Positions 25,305-35,286 of a DNA stretch of 64,000 nucleotides are shown in pieces (within the stretch, counting starts at the first letter, position 1; every line of letters begins with the position of its first letter). Where the stretch lies: contig NZ_CTEJ01000001.1 in the NCBI RefSeq assembly GCF_001282625.1, positions 992,001 through 1,056,000 on the forward strand. Direction: 5' to 3'. Origin of the DNA: Lascolabacillus massiliensis. Its GTDB lineage: Bacteria; Bacteroidota; Bacteroidia; Bacteroidales; Dysgonomonadaceae. The translations under genes were made by a program, and so were the position numbers. The notes beneath the pieces were generated by a model that had not been told where the DNA came from, made no database searches, and saw only the letters and a list, made by a program, of their open reading frames with translations.

Positions 25305-28166
25305 ATGATTGAAATGGAACAATTTAAAAATCGGCATATTGGTATCAATGATGATGATAAGCAAAAGATGCTTGAAACGTTAGGTTTAAATTCAATAGAT
25401 GAACTTATTGATCAAACTATTCCTTCAGATATTCGTCTTTCAGCTCCATTATCATTACCAAAACCTCTTTCTGAGCAGGAATATGCTGAGGAAATTGCAA
25501 GTATTGCTTCTCAAAACCAAATATTTGCATCTTATATCGGTATGGGTTGGTATGATACAATAACACCTGCAGTAATATATCGTAATGTTTTCGAGAACCC
25601 TGTATGGTATACTTCCTATACACCTTACCAGGCAGAGATTTCGCAGGGGAGACTTGAAGCTTTACTGAATTTCCAGACAATTATAAGTGAACTTACTGCT
25701 TTACCACTTGCAAACAGCTCACTACTTGATGAAGCTACTGCAGCAGCTGAAGCAGCAACGATGATGTACGGACTGAGAAGTAGAGATCAGGTTAAAAATA
25801 ATGTTGATACTCTATTCGTTGATGAAAACATATTTCCACAGACTCTTGCTGTTTTAAATACTCGCATGCGCTATTCAGGTATAAAGATGGTTGTGGGTGA
25901 TTATAAAGCTGTCACTTTTGATGAATCATATTTTGGAGCAATTCTTCAATATCCTAATGGTGATGGTAGCGTTGAAGATTATCGTGAGTTTGTGAAGAAA
26001 GCAAATAGTGTTAATTGTAAAGTTGCGGTTGCAACAGATCTTATGTCTTTAGTTCTGCTTACTCCTCCGGGTGAGTGGGGTGCAGATATTGCTTTTGGTA
26101 GCAGTCAGCGATTTGGAGTTCCCATGTTTTATGGAGGTCCATCTGCAGCCTTTTTTGCAACTAAAGATGAATACAAACGTTCCATACCGGGGAGAATTAT
26201 AGGGATATCAAAAGATGCACATGGGAAAGTTGCACTGAGAATGGCGCTTCAGACTCGTGAGCAACATATAAAAAGAGAGAAGGCTACTTCAAATATTTGT
26301 ACAGCGCAAGCATTACTAGCAACAATGGCTTCATTCTATGGAGTTTATCATGGTCCCGAAGGACTAAAAAAGATTGCTTCACGAATTCATTCAATTGCTA
26401 CTTATGTAAGCGAAGAACTCAAAGAAATGGGCTTCAAACAGTTGAATGAGAGTTTCTTTGATACATTAAAAATAAGATTACCTGAAGGCATTACTACAAA
26501 AGATGTGCGTGAGAATGCTGAGATGAGATCTATTAATCTACGCTATTTCGAAACTGGTGAAATAGGAATAAGTATAGATGAAACAACTAATGCATACAGG
26601 GTTCATGAACTGCTTGCTGTTTTCGCAATGACTACTGGTAGTTCTAAGGTATTTATGATTGATGACCTTCCTGAAAAAACATCTCTCAAGGATTATCAGC
26701 AGAGAAAATCATCATTCCTCAAACATCCTGTCTTTAATAAATATCATACAGAGACTGAGATGATGCGTTATATTAAACGTCTGGAACGCAAGGATATATC
26801 ACTTGCTCATTCTATGATTTCTTTAGGTTCTTGTACTATGAAGCTTAACGCAGCATCTGAACTACTCCCATTGGGTATGGCCGGTTTACAGAGGATGCAT
26901 CCTTTTGCACCGGTTGAACAAGCCGAAGGATACAGGCAAATTATTGATGAACTTGAAGAGATGCTTGCAGAAATTACCGGTTTTGCAGCTACAAGCCTGC
27001 AGCCGAATTCAGGTGCAGCAGGTGAGTATACAGGGTTGATAACTATTGCTAGCTACCTTGAAAGTAAGGGAGAGGGGCACAGAAATATTGTATTGATTCC
27101 TGCTTCTGCTCATGGTACTAATCCTGCAAGTGCTGTTCAGGCAGGCTTCACCCCGGTTACCGTGCTATCTGATGTTAAGGGCAATGTTGACATGGATGAC
27201 TTACGCTTGAAGATAGATCAGCACAGAGATAATCTGGCAGCATTTATGATTACATATCCTTCAACTCATGGAATATTTGAGGTTGAAATTAAAGAGATGT
27301 GCAGATTGATTCATGAGGCTGGTGGACAGGTGTATATGGATGGTGCAAATATGAATGCACAGGTGGGATACACTAATCCGGGTACAATTGGTGCCGATGT
27401 ATGTCATTTGAATCTTCATAAAACATTCGCAATTCCTCATGGTGGAGGAGGCCCGGGAGTTGGTCCAATCTGTGTTGCTGAACATCTGGTTCCTTTCCTT
27501 CCGGGACATCCCGTTTCATTCAGCACTGATGTGAATACAGTATCATCAGCAGCTTATGGAAGTGCTGGAGTTTTGGAAATTACTTATGCGTATATCAGGA
27601 TGATGGGTGCACAAGGGTTGAAGGAAGCAACTGCCGTAGCAATTTTGAGCGCAAACTATCTTGCTGAAAAGCTCGATGATTCATATGGAATTGTATATCG
27701 CGGCTCAGAGGGAAGAGTAGGGCACGAGCTGATTCTGGATTGCCGTGGTCTGAAGGATGTATCAGGTATTACTGAAACAGATATTGCAAAACGTCTTATT
27801 GATTATGGCTATCATGCACCAACTTTATCGTTCCCGGTTCATGGAACTCTAATGGTAGAACCAACAGAGAGCGAAAGTTTAGCAGAACTTGATCGTTTTG
27901 TTGATGCTATGATAGAGATCCATGAGGAGATAATTGAAGTTTCAAGAGGTGAATATAGCAAAGAAGATAATGTTCTTGTAAATGCCCCTCACCCCGAGTA
28001 TGAGATTACTGCTGATGAATGGACGCACAGTTACACTAGAAGCAAAGCAGCTTATCCACTTCCTTATGTCAGAGAAAATAAATTCTGGGTTAATGTTGCA
28101 CGTGTAGATAATGCATTCGGTGACAGAAATCTGGTATCTAGTTTACCTGCTACAGATGAGAACTAA
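25305..28166 (+). CDS. gcvP: glycine dehydrogenase (aminomethyl-transferring), P protein
   Basis: A 953-residue PLP enzyme that decarboxylates glycine and passes the aminomethyl group to lipoyl-GcvH. It is the fused form, in which an N-terminal catalytically silent half is followed by the active half. Motifs include FKNRHIGINDDDKQKML at the start, YIGMGWYDTITPAVI, and the PLP lysine K706 in NLHKTFAIPHGGGGPG. Length matches fused P proteins of about 950 residues. The partners gcvT and gcvH are not in this window. A second ATG nine bases in (25314) is an alternative start. Confidence 0.96.
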   Translation: MIEMEQFKNRHIGINDDDKQKMLETLGLNSIDELIDQTIPSDIRLSAPLSLPKPLSEQEYAEEIASIASQNQIFASYIGMGWYDTITPAVIYRNVFENPVWYTSYTPYQAEISQGRLEALLNFQTIISELTALPLANSSLLDEATAAAEAATMMYGLRSRDQVKNNVDTLFVDENIFPQTLAVLNTRMRYSGIKMVVGDYKAVTFDESYFGAILQYPNGDGSVEDYREFVKKANSVNCKVAVATDLMSLVLLTPPGEWGADIAFGSSQRFGVPMFYGGPSAAFFATKDEYKRSIPGRIIGISKDAHGKVALRMALQTREQHIKREKATSNICTAQALLATMASFYGVYHGPEGLKKIASRIHSIATYVSEELKEMGFKQLNESFFDTLKIRLPEGITTKDVRENAEMRSINLRYFETGEIGISIDETTNAYRVHELLAVFAMTTGSSKVFMIDDLPEKTSLKDYQQRKSSFLKHPVFNKYHTETEMMRYIKRLERKDISLAHSMISLGSCTMKLNAASELLPLGMAGLQRMHPFAPVEQAEGYRQIIDELEEMLAEITGFAATSLQPNSGAAGEYTGLITIASYLESKGEGHRNIVLIPASAHGTNPASAVQAGFTPVTVLSDVKGNVDMDDLRLKIDQHRDNLAAFMITYPSTHGIFEVEIKEMCRLIHEAGGQVYMDGANMNAQVGYTNPGTIGADVCHLNLHKTFAIPHGGGGPGVGPICVAEHLVPFLPGHPVSFSTDVNTVSSAAYGSAGVLEITYAYIRMMGAQGLKEATAVAILSANYLAEKLDDSYGIVYRGSEGRVGHELILDCRGLKDVSGITETDIAKRLIDYGYHAPTLSFPVHGTLMVEPTESESLAELDRFVDAMIEIHEEIIEVSRGEYSKEDNVLVNAPHPEYEITADEWTHSYTRSKAAYPLPYVRENKFWVNVARVDNAFGDRNLVSSLPATDEN

Positions 28167-28183
28167 TCCTAAAGCAGGATAAA

Positions 28184-28783
28184 TTAATATAATTCAGGAA
28201 TTTCCCCTTGTTCGAATACGATCAAGGGGGAATTTGTTACATCTCTCTTGAATGAATTAATAATATCATTATTGATCTCTGTAAGAAGTACCTTAACCCT
28301 ATTATCCATAACATCAGGATAAGCACCGGCAAATTTTTCCAGCATCGGATGGTTGTCAGGTATATTGCTACTTACAAGAAAATTATCAATTTCGTCCATA
28401 ACTTTCATCATCTGTCGGTAAGAGTAACTAACAGTTTCTATCCTGAAATTTTCTGTATTCAGGATTTCTTTCAGAGCTTCTCTGTTTCTATCAGCATTTC
28501 CTGTAACAGCAATTACGAAATTTCCATTGTTGTCTACATATGAACCTCCATAATATTCAGGATACAAATCAGGATCGGACTCTCTTTCAATCCAGTCGTC
28601 ACTGAAGCTGGACATTAATTTGTCGTGTAACAATGTCGCATCAATTTTTTGAACAGTGGTGGGATTTGAAGCCTCTGAGTAACCTTCACTATTTTGATTC
28701 GAATTGTTGTCCTTTTGATGATTACATGCATTCAAACCTATTAATAGGAGTGAGATGCTAAGAAAGTAGATAAACTGTTTCAT
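28184..28783 (-). CDS. hypothetical lipoprotein
   Basis: A 199-residue protein starting MKQFIYFLSISLLLIGL with a lipobox LNACN. A Asn/Ser-rich linker leads into a compact domain (ATLLHDKLMSSFSDDWIERE, then ILNTENFRIETVSYSYRQMM). I do not recognise the family. It is convergent with gcvP, only 17 bases from its stop, and a hairpin (28199-28210 with 28223-28235) lies inside its last codons. Probably anchored to a membrane facing the periplasm. Confidence 0.7.
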   Translation of the reverse strand: MKQFIYFLSISLLLIGLNACNHQKDNNSNQNSEGYSEASNPTTVQKIDATLLHDKLMSSFSDDWIERESDPDLYPEYYGGSYVDNNGNFVIAVTGNADRNREALKEILNTENFRIETVSYSYRQMMKVMDEIDNFLVSSNIPDNHPMLEKFAGAYPDVMDNRVKVLLTEINNDIINSFKRDVTNSPLIVFEQGEIPELY

Positions 28784-28944
28784 TGTAGTTTGTTTCGATT
28801 TATTCAAATATATTTTATAACATATTTGTTAAAGTATTGTTTAAATGTATTGTTAATAGGGCACTCGATGAATATAATTAATTTAGATGTTCAAAGATAA
28901 TTGGAATTATGTATTTTTGTCAATCAATTAACAGATACAACAGA

Positions 28945-29757
28945 ATGAAATCAAATTTTTATACATACTATTTAATAATATTAACTATTATTCTGTTTAC
29001 AGGTTGCAATATAGAAGATGTAAGTGAAAACGCAGCCAGGTTAAGAATCAAACTGACAGATGCGACATCTTTAACTTTAAAAGAGCTTCATGTAGATATT
29101 AATGAGATTTCTATTTTTGCAACCGATTCTACAAATATTGAAGGGGAATGGATAACACTTGATTATTCAGGTGGGGAGTACAATCTGCTGACCTTATTGA
29201 ACGGAAAAACAGTACAACTTGTGGATCAGTACTTTCCATCATACAAGAAGATTGAAAAAATAAAGATTATACTTGGAAATAACAATAGGATTGTAACTAT
29301 TACTGATGCTCCAGTACCATTGCAGCTCTCACCTGAGATTATTGATGGTGTAGTTATTGAAAACATAAATGCTGATCTTGCGACCAATGTTATATCAAGT
29401 ATAATTATTGATATAAATGCAGCACTTTCTATAAGAGAGATTAATGGAAACTGGTTTCTGAGGCCTTCAGCAAGGGCTTTCCCCGAAACTTATGGTGCAT
29501 CTATTAAAGGTTATGTGGCACCAATCGAGGCTAATCCATATGTAGCCATTATCCAGGAAACTGATACCTTTTTTACTTTCCCTGATCCTGACGGAATGTT
29601 CTATTTTTTTGGCCTTAACGAGGGAGCATGGGATATTTATTTAATTGCCAACCCGGAATCCAATTATAGAGATACTGTATTTACCGACACTTTATCATAT
29701 GGACAAAAACTTGAGCTAACACCGAGACCAATCAGACTTGTTTTTGATGCACCATAG
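28945..29757 (+). CDS. DUF4382 domain lipoprotein
   Basis: A 270-residue lipoprotein (lipobox FTGCN). The mature N terminus RLRIKLTDATSLTLKELHVD and the segment EGEWITLDYSGGEYNLLTLL match DUF4382, a beta-rich extracytoplasmic domain. The C-terminal third (SIKGYVAPIEANPYVAI, then FPDPDGMFYFFGLNEGAWDI) looks like a second, carboxypeptidase-regulatory-like sandwich. The function is unknown; carbohydrate or surface binding is possible. A TATTTTTG -7 element lies at 28912-28919, just before the coding start. Confidence 0.8.
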   Translation: MKSNFYTYYLIILTIILFTGCNIEDVSENAARLRIKLTDATSLTLKELHVDINEISIFATDSTNIEGEWITLDYSGGEYNLLTLLNGKTVQLVDQYFPSYKKIEKIKIILGNNNRIVTITDAPVPLQLSPEIIDGVVIENINADLATNVISSIIIDINAALSIREINGNWFLRPSARAFPETYGASIKGYVAPIEANPYVAIIQETDTFFTFPDPDGMFYFFGLNEGAWDIYLIANPESNYRDTVFTDTLSYGQKLELTPRPIRLVFDAP

Positions 29758-29874
29758 GGTCAAGTTTTAATTTATTTTCACACGACTAATAATAGAAAGA
29801 TAACCTTCTTTACTATCTTTGCGATAACCGTTTAAATTTAGATTATTACGTACATTAATAAATTCTCAACTTAC

Positions 29875-30387
29875 ATGAAAAAATTCCATTTAATTTTATT
29901 TTTTGCAGGATTGTTGGTTTTGGGTACCTCTTGTAAACCAAAACAGAGTGCATATAAACAAGTATATGAAGCTGCCAAAGAAAGAGAAATTCAGCAATCT
30001 GCATCTCAACCAACAACAGTTGTAAAGGATGCAAGTCCATTACCTCCGGTTGAAGTATCTGTTAGAAAAGAAAAAGTTGAACCGGTTTATGCAACTGATG
30101 CTGCAGGACTAAAAAGATTTAACGTTGTGATTGCTTCTCTAAGTGTAAAACTTAATGCTGAGTCACTTAAAAGCAGAATGGAAAACGAGGGTCACAAAGT
30201 TATTCTGGCTGAGAATGAGCAAGGTATGTATAGAGTGATTGTAGCAAGCTACGACACAAAAGAACAAGCTGCTGCAAAAAGAAACGAAATATACAGTACT
30301 TATACTGCAAAAGGGGATACCGACTATCTAAGGAGAACTTACGGGGTACCTTTCAATGACCTTTGGATATTGGAGAGAGATTATTAA
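29875..30387 (+). CDS. SPOR domain lipoprotein
   Basis: A 170-residue lipoprotein (signal peptide ending LGTSCKP) with a Pro/Val/Lys-rich linker and a C-terminal SPOR domain (KRFNVVIASLSVKLNAESLK, EGHKVILAENEQGMYRVIVA, then TKEQAAAKRNEI). SPOR domains bind denuded glycan strands of septal peptidoglycan, so a role at the division site or cell wall is likely. A TATCTTTG -7 element lies at 29814-29821. A clear terminator follows. Confidence 0.88.
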   Translation: MKKFHLILFFAGLLVLGTSCKPKQSAYKQVYEAAKEREIQQSASQPTTVVKDASPLPPVEVSVRKEKVEPVYATDAAGLKRFNVVIASLSVKLNAESLKSRMENEGHKVILAENEQGMYRVIVASYDTKEQAAAKRNEIYSTYTAKGDTDYLRRTYGVPFNDLWILERDY

Positions 30388-30410
30388 TAATAACTTCATA
30401 AAGGAAAAAG

Positions 30411-30442
30411 AAAGCTACCCGCTAATGGAGTAGCTTTTTTTT
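30411..30442 (+). terminator. rho-independent terminator after the SPOR gene
   Basis: AAAGCTAC (30411-30418) pairs with GTAGCTTT (30430-30437), with an inner CC/GG pair and one bulged A, followed by a run of T. The next gene starts at 30458, so the terminator lies in its leader. Confidence 0.8.
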
Positions 30443-30457
30443 ATTAAGAAGTATCAT

Positions 30458-31219
30458 ATGAAAGTACTTTTTTTAGGTACAGGAACTTCAACAGGAGTTC
30501 CTCAAATAGGTTGCAATTGCGATGTATGCACATCAGATGACAGTCGTGACAAAAGATTACGCTCTTCTGTAAGGATTGAAGTTGATGGTAAAGTACTAAT
30601 TATTGATTGTACTCCAGATTTCAGACAACAAATGATGGGAATGCCTTTCGGTAAAATTAACGGCATGCTTTTGACACACGAGCATTACGATCATGTTGGT
30701 GGAATTGATGATCTAAGACCTTTTTCAATTTTTGGCTCAGTAAAACTGTATATGGAAGAACACCTGGAGAATGTCATCAGGGAACGATTGCCATACTGTT
30801 TTAATCCAAAGAAATATGGAGGTGTACCGGACATAGAAATCAAGCGGATTAATGAGTATGATAGTTTTGATATTGAAGGATTAAAAATTACCCCAATAAG
30901 AGTTATGCATTACAAGCTTCCAATTATGGGGTTTAGGATAAAGGATTTTGCATATCTTACTGATGTTAAATCGATTCCTGAAAGTGAATATTCCAAATTA
31001 ACGGGTTTGAATACTCTTGTAATAAGTGCGCTTAGAAAAACAGAACATATTTCGCACCAGTCTCTGAGTGAAGCATTGAATATTTCAAAAAGAATTGCAG
31101 CAAAAAGGACCTACTTCTCTCACATGAGTCATGAAATGGGGTTGCATGGTAAAATAGAAAAAGAACTGCCTCAAAACACCTATTTTGCCTACGATGGTCT
31201 TAAGATTGATGTTTTTTAA
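30458..31219 (+). CDS. MBL-fold metallo-hydrolase, PhnP-like
   Basis: A 253-residue cytoplasmic zinc hydrolase. It begins MKVLFLGTGTSTGVPQIGC and carries the HxHxDH-like motif THEHYDH at 73-79, then VGGIDDLRPF. The cluster CNCDVCTS (19-26) is typical of the PhnP subgroup, where these cysteines bind a structural metal. PhnP cleaves cyclic ribose phosphate diesters, but this gene is not near C-P lyase genes, so a general phosphodiesterase role is more likely. It lies directly after a terminator and may have its own start of transcription. Confidence 0.88.
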   Translation: MKVLFLGTGTSTGVPQIGCNCDVCTSDDSRDKRLRSSVRIEVDGKVLIIDCTPDFRQQMMGMPFGKINGMLLTHEHYDHVGGIDDLRPFSIFGSVKLYMEEHLENVIRERLPYCFNPKKYGGVPDIEIKRINEYDSFDIEGLKITPIRVMHYKLPIMGFRIKDFAYLTDVKSIPESEYSKLTGLNTLVISALRKTEHISHQSLSEALNISKRIAAKRTYFSHMSHEMGLHGKIEKELPQNTYFAYDGLKIDVF

Positions 31220-31401
31220 CCAAAGATAATGCAGCGTTTATTCATATTCTGCATCTTTTAGATAGTAGAATACCCTATTTACTTGTATATTTGTATGTAA
31301 ACCTATTATATTATATGGTTTTAGATTAAACTATCGATAGGTAAATTAGTCGAATACAGTGATAGAAACAAATAAAGCAACAATATAAAAAGGAAGAGAC
31401 A

Positions 31402-32679
31402 ATGAAAACTAAAAATTTTTTACTTTCGGTTTTATTGGTCACTATACCTCTATTAGGTTTCGCTCAGGAATGGGATGATATCTATGCTGATCCTTCTCAA
31501 AAGGAAACTGAAAAAGTTCGTAAGTACGAAGAACCAGAACAACAGAAAAAAAGAGTAGTAATTGTTCAGGGTGATGTTTCAAATATGGAAGTAACTGCGA
31601 ATGGCAGGGATATTGACGAATATAATCGCCGTGGCAATAATACTGATACAATAAACGAGCTAGGTTATACCGAAAAATCTGATGATTATACAGAGTATGA
31701 GTATACAGATAGAATAGTAAGGTTTCACGAGCCTGAATCAAGCATAAGAATAACAGGTGCTGATGAAGTAATAGTTTATGTAGGTGATGATATCTACGAA
31801 GGATATAATAACAGGGGATGGAATACTAATATCTATTATGGAATGGGTTGGAGCTCATTCTATCCATGGTATGACCCATGGTATAATCCATGGTATTACA
31901 GTCGCTGGTATTCACCATGGTACTATGGAAGATGGTATGACCCATGGTATTACGGATACGCTGGATGGTATGGTGGCTGGAGCAGATGGTACAACCCATG
32001 GTATTACGGTGGTTGGTACGATCCATGGTATTATGGCAGTTATTACGGTTACTATGGAGGATACTCTCATGGATTTTATGATGGCTACTACAGTAGTCTG
32101 ACTCGAAACCGTTCAGGCAGAAGTTCAGGTATTTACAGAAGAAGCTTAGCTAACACCTCTTCATCTGCAACCGCCGGTTTATCAGGTAGAAGCTCTACAA
32201 GCAGAACCGCAACACGCTCAGCTCTATCTGGAGGAAGTACATCTTCAAGCACTCGTTCAGCTGTATCAGGCAGAAGTTCTACCAACACTACAAGAACTAG
32301 AATTATTGACAGCTCAGGCAGAGCAATTGATTCAAGAACAGGACGTGTAGTTGATCGTACTGCAACATCTACTAGATCAAGTTCTGTAAACAGAGCAACT
32401 CAGCCTACTCGCTCGGGCAGCAGCACAACATATCAGAGAAGTTCTACAACCTCTCCAACAAGAAATAGTTCTACTTACCAAAGGAGCAGTAATACTACTC
32501 CGAATAGAAGCACCTACTCAACTCCACAAAGGAGTTCAAGCACAAATAGAAGTTCTACAATCTCCACTCCAAGCAGAAGTTCTTCAAGCAGTGGATCATT
32601 TGGTGGTAGCAGTAGTAGAAGTTCAAGTGGTAGCTCAAGCAGTAGCAGCAGTAGTCGCTCAAGTGGTGGAAGAAGATAA
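31402..32679 (+). CDS. secreted Pro-Trp-Tyr repeat protein with a Ser/Arg-rich tail
   Basis: A 425-residue protein with a signal peptide (1-21, ending GFAQ) and three zones. Residues 22-135 form a normal acidic domain (VVIVQGDVSNMEV, SSIRITGADEVIVYVGDD). Residues 136-232 are an aromatic low-complexity block with seven PWY units (at 155, 159, 163, 172, 181, 199 and 208). From 233 to the end is a Ser/Thr/Arg tail ending in Gly-Ser runs and GGRR. I know no function for it. It is 21 bases upstream of an OmpP1/FadL-type porin, so the two probably share a transcript. The block suggests stacking interactions in the envelope; the tail may bind acidic polymers. Confidence 0.8.
   Translation: MKTKNFLLSVLLVTIPLLGFAQEWDDIYADPSQKETEKVRKYEEPEQQKKRVVIVQGDVSNMEVTANGRDIDEYNRRGNNTDTINELGYTEKSDDYTEYEYTDRIVRFHEPESSIRITGADEVIVYVGDDIYEGYNNRGWNTNIYYGMGWSSFYPWYDPWYNPWYYSRWYSPWYYGRWYDPWYYGYAGWYGGWSRWYNPWYYGGWYDPWYYGSYYGYYGGYSHGFYDGYYSSLTRNRSGRSSGIYRRSLANTSSSATAGLSGRSSTSRTATRSALSGGSTSSSTRSAVSGRSSTNTTRTRIIDSSGRAIDSRTGRVVDRTATSTRSSSVNRATQPTRSGSSTTYQRSSTTSPTRNSSTYQRSSNTTPNRSTYSTPQRSSSTNRSSTISTPSRSSSSSGSFGGSSSRSSSGSSSSSSSSRSSGGRR
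31864..32031 (+). repeat. degenerate coding repeat with seven CCATGG-TAT units
   Basis: Seven copies of CCATGGTA(T/C) encode Pro-Trp-Tyr inside the gene at 31402. Spacing varies from 12 to 54 bases, always a multiple of three, so the array can grow or shrink without loss of frame. Confidence 0.85.
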
Positions 32680-32700
32680 TTTCAATATAATATTATAAAT

Positions 32701-34260
32701 ATGAAAAAAATCACGTACATATTGGCTTCTATGCTTATATTGTCTCTACCATTGTCTGCACAAGGTGAAGTTGATGCATTGAGATTTTCCAGAGAAGATC
32801 TTTATGGAACTGCCAGATCTATGGCTATGGGTGGAGCTTTTGGGGCATTAGGAGGTGATCTTACCGGCGTTAATATTAACCCAGCCGGAATAGCTGTATA
32901 CAGAAGTTCAGAAGTTGTCGGAACAGTTAACTTATCAATTGAAGGCTCTTCTGTAGGTAATTATGATGCAAAAAAGAGTAATTTCAATATGGATAACCTT
33001 GGTTTTGTAGGTTACTTTCCATTGAGAAATGATATTATGCCTCATATTAACTTCGGATTTTCTTATAATAAACTTAAATCATTTAATAAAAATGTTGATG
33101 CTGTAGGTGTACCGGGTAATTCTATGCTCGATTATATAGCTGACAGGAGTACGGGCATAAATCCAACAAATTTATATATGGGAGATGATTTGCCAGATCC
33201 TTTCGAATCACAGCCTTGGTTAACTGTGTTGGGTTATAACTCATGGTTAATTGATGATCATCAGGATGCACAGGGTTACTATTATACTCCGTTAAATACC
33301 CCAGGTGCAATAGGAAACGAGATTAAAACACGTGAGAGTGGATATATCGATAATTATGATTTTACAGTAGGAACGACAATAAATAATGTATTGAATCTTG
33401 GACTTTCGCTTTCTATTAAAGATATAACTTATCGTCTGACATCTGACTTCTGGGAAGATTATACAGATGGTTCTTATAGGTTGACTAACTGGCTGACAAC
33501 TGATGGTGCAGGTGTTAGTGCCAAGATTGGAGCTATTTACAGACCAGTTAATCAATTACGATTTGGAATCTCATATCATACGCCTACATATTATGCAATG
33601 ACAGAAACTTATGAGGCTGAATTAGAGGATAATATGGGTGCATATGTTTCTGACCCCAATTACGAAAAGGGTACAACCAACTCAAGACGATTTTCTAATG
33701 ATTATGATCTTAGAACTCCGGGAAAGATTGTAGCAAGTGCTGCAGCTGTCTTAGGGAATAGATTCATACTTAGTGTTGATTATGAGATGGTTGACTATAG
33801 TAAGATGAAGTTGATGATACCTTCAAATTCAATGGATGATGAAGACTGGTATGAGGTTGATAACGGTTATATATCAACTGATTTCAAGAATGCATCTACC
33901 GTAAAAGTTGGTACAGAGTATCGTTTTACACCTAAGTTCTACGGCAGATTAGGTTATGCCTGGATTCAAAATCCATACGAAACAGAGTTTAAAGAGAGTG
34001 GGGATGCCTTTATTCCAAATTCTAACACTGTATACAGGATGGAGGGTGATGCTAAATATTTCACAGGAGGAATCGGTTATAGATTCAACCAGAGTTTCTT
34101 TCTTGATTTTGCTTTAGTATACAAGACTCAAACGGATGACTTGTATCCATTCCCAAATCTATATACAGATAACAGAACTGAGCTTGTGATCGACGCAAAT
34201 CCATTTGAATTGAAAAACAATTCATTCAGAGGTTTGATTACTCTTGGGTATAAGTTTTAA
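32701..34260 (+). CDS. OmpP1/FadL/TodX-family outer-membrane protein
   Basis: A 519-residue beta-barrel with a signal peptide (1-20, ending LSAQ). The plug-region signature DLYGTARSMAMGGAFGALGG and TGVNINPAGIAVYRSSE at residues 35-75 is that of the FadL/TodX transporter family. The remainder shows alternating barrel strands (KIVASAAAVLGNRFILSVDY) and ends FRGLITLGYKF with a terminal Phe, as outer-membrane barrels do. These proteins let hydrophobic compounds cross the outer membrane. The substrate is unknown. It follows the Pro-Trp-Tyr repeat gene by 21 bases. Confidence 0.9.
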   Translation: MKKITYILASMLILSLPLSAQGEVDALRFSREDLYGTARSMAMGGAFGALGGDLTGVNINPAGIAVYRSSEVVGTVNLSIEGSSVGNYDAKKSNFNMDNLGFVGYFPLRNDIMPHINFGFSYNKLKSFNKNVDAVGVPGNSMLDYIADRSTGINPTNLYMGDDLPDPFESQPWLTVLGYNSWLIDDHQDAQGYYYTPLNTPGAIGNEIKTRESGYIDNYDFTVGTTINNVLNLGLSLSIKDITYRLTSDFWEDYTDGSYRLTNWLTTDGAGVSAKIGAIYRPVNQLRFGISYHTPTYYAMTETYEAELEDNMGAYVSDPNYEKGTTNSRRFSNDYDLRTPGKIVASAAAVLGNRFILSVDYEMVDYSKMKLMIPSNSMDDEDWYEVDNGYISTDFKNASTVKVGTEYRFTPKFYGRLGYAWIQNPYETEFKESGDAFIPNSNTVYRMEGDAKYFTGGIGYRFNQSFFLDFALVYKTQTDDLYPFPNLYTDNRTELVIDANPFELKNNSFRGLITLGYKF

Positions 34261-34286
34261 GTAATAAATTGAATATATCATAAGTT

Positions 34287-34316
34287 AGCCGGGATTAGTT
34301 CCCGGCTTTCTTTTTA
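34287..34316 (+). terminator. rho-independent terminator after the FadL-type gene
   Basis: AGCCGGGA (34287-34294) pairs with TCCCGGCT (34300-34307) around a 5-base loop and is followed by a T-rich tract. Confidence 0.85.
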
Positions 34317-34383
34317 TCTTATTTCGACAAAAAGGATTAACTTTGCATATCAAATTTAATTAAGTCAAAAATTTTTATAAGAA

Positions 34384-35217
34384 ATGTCTCAGCAAAAGGG
34401 GTACCTCTCGAATGAAAATAGAAAGAAAGTAACTACTCACCGACTTCTTGAAATGAAGCAAAATGGTGAAAAAATTTCCATGCTTACTGCATATGACTAC
34501 TCAATGGCTTCAATAATTGATAAAGCCGGGATGGATGTAATATTAGTGGGTGATTCTGCTTCTAACGTAATGGTGGGGAATGCAACTACTCTGCCAATGA
34601 CTGTTGATCAGATGATACATCACGGAAAATCTGTTACAAACGGAGTAGAAAAAGCTATGGTGGTTGTAGATATGCCTTTCGGCAGTTATCATGCAAGTAC
34701 GCAGGAAGCTGTTACAAATGCTGTAAGGATAATGCGTGAGACAGGAGCTGACTGCCTTAAACTTGAGGGTGGAGTAGAGATAATCGATTCTGTAAGAGCT
34801 ATTTTGGCTACCGGTATTCCCATTATGGGACATTTAGGACTAATGCCTCAGTCGATTAATAAATATGGTTCATATGCTCTTAGAGCGAAGGATAGTGCAG
34901 AGGCTGATAAACTTATTAGCGATGCTAAACTGCTCGAAGATACCGGATGTTGTAGTGTTGTTTTAGAGAAAATACCGACAGAATTGGCAAAAAAAGTAAC
35001 CGAAGAATTAAACATACCAACCATAGGTATAGGTGCAGGTCCTTTCGTTGATGGTCAGGTTTTAGTTATGCATGATATGCTTGGTCTGAATAAAGGATTC
35101 TCACCTAAATTTCTTAGACGTTATGCTAACTTGTATGACGTTATAATTGAAGCTGTACAGAGTTATATCGAAGATGTTAAATCTTCAGATTTCCCATCAG
35201 CTGACGAAAGTTATTGA
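34384..35217 (+). CDS. panB: 3-methyl-2-oxobutanoate hydroxymethyltransferase
   Basis: A 277-residue TIM-barrel enzyme using methylenetetrahydrofolate to make ketopantoate, the first committed step of pantothenate synthesis. Family motifs are visible: [65 protein letters not shown], and [20 protein letters not shown]. Length is slightly above the usual 265 owing to an N-terminal extension. A TAACTTTG element (34338-34345) precedes it. panC and panD are not in the window. Confidence 0.96.
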   Translation: MSQQKGYLSNENRKKVTTHRLLEMKQNGEKISMLTAYDYSMASIIDKAGMDVILVGDSASNVMVGNATTLPMTVDQMIHHGKSVTNGVEKAMVVVDMPFGSYHASTQEAVTNAVRIMRETGADCLKLEGGVEIIDSVRAILATGIPIMGHLGLMPQSINKYGSYALRAKDSAEADKLISDAKLLEDTGCCSVVLEKIPTELAKKVTEELNIPTIGIGAGPFVDGQVLVMHDMLGLNKGFSPKFLRRYANLYDVIIEAVQSYIEDVKSSDFPSADESY

Positions 35218-35286
35218 AATACGGTTGAATAGTGGTTTATATTCAATTGAACAACGATTGAAATATTTATTCAATTCATTAGGAAA

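Noticed and set aside
28166-28235. Hairpins between gcvP and the convergent lipoprotein gene as a terminator
   Set aside because: The larger stem lies inside the coding end of the lipoprotein gene and is not followed by a T run on the plus strand; only a weak case remains.
31784-32101. Plus-strand frame rich in His, Gly, Met and Ile inside the Pro-Trp-Tyr repeat gene
   Set aside because: It is a shifted reading of the same repeats, with no independent start signal or plausible composition.
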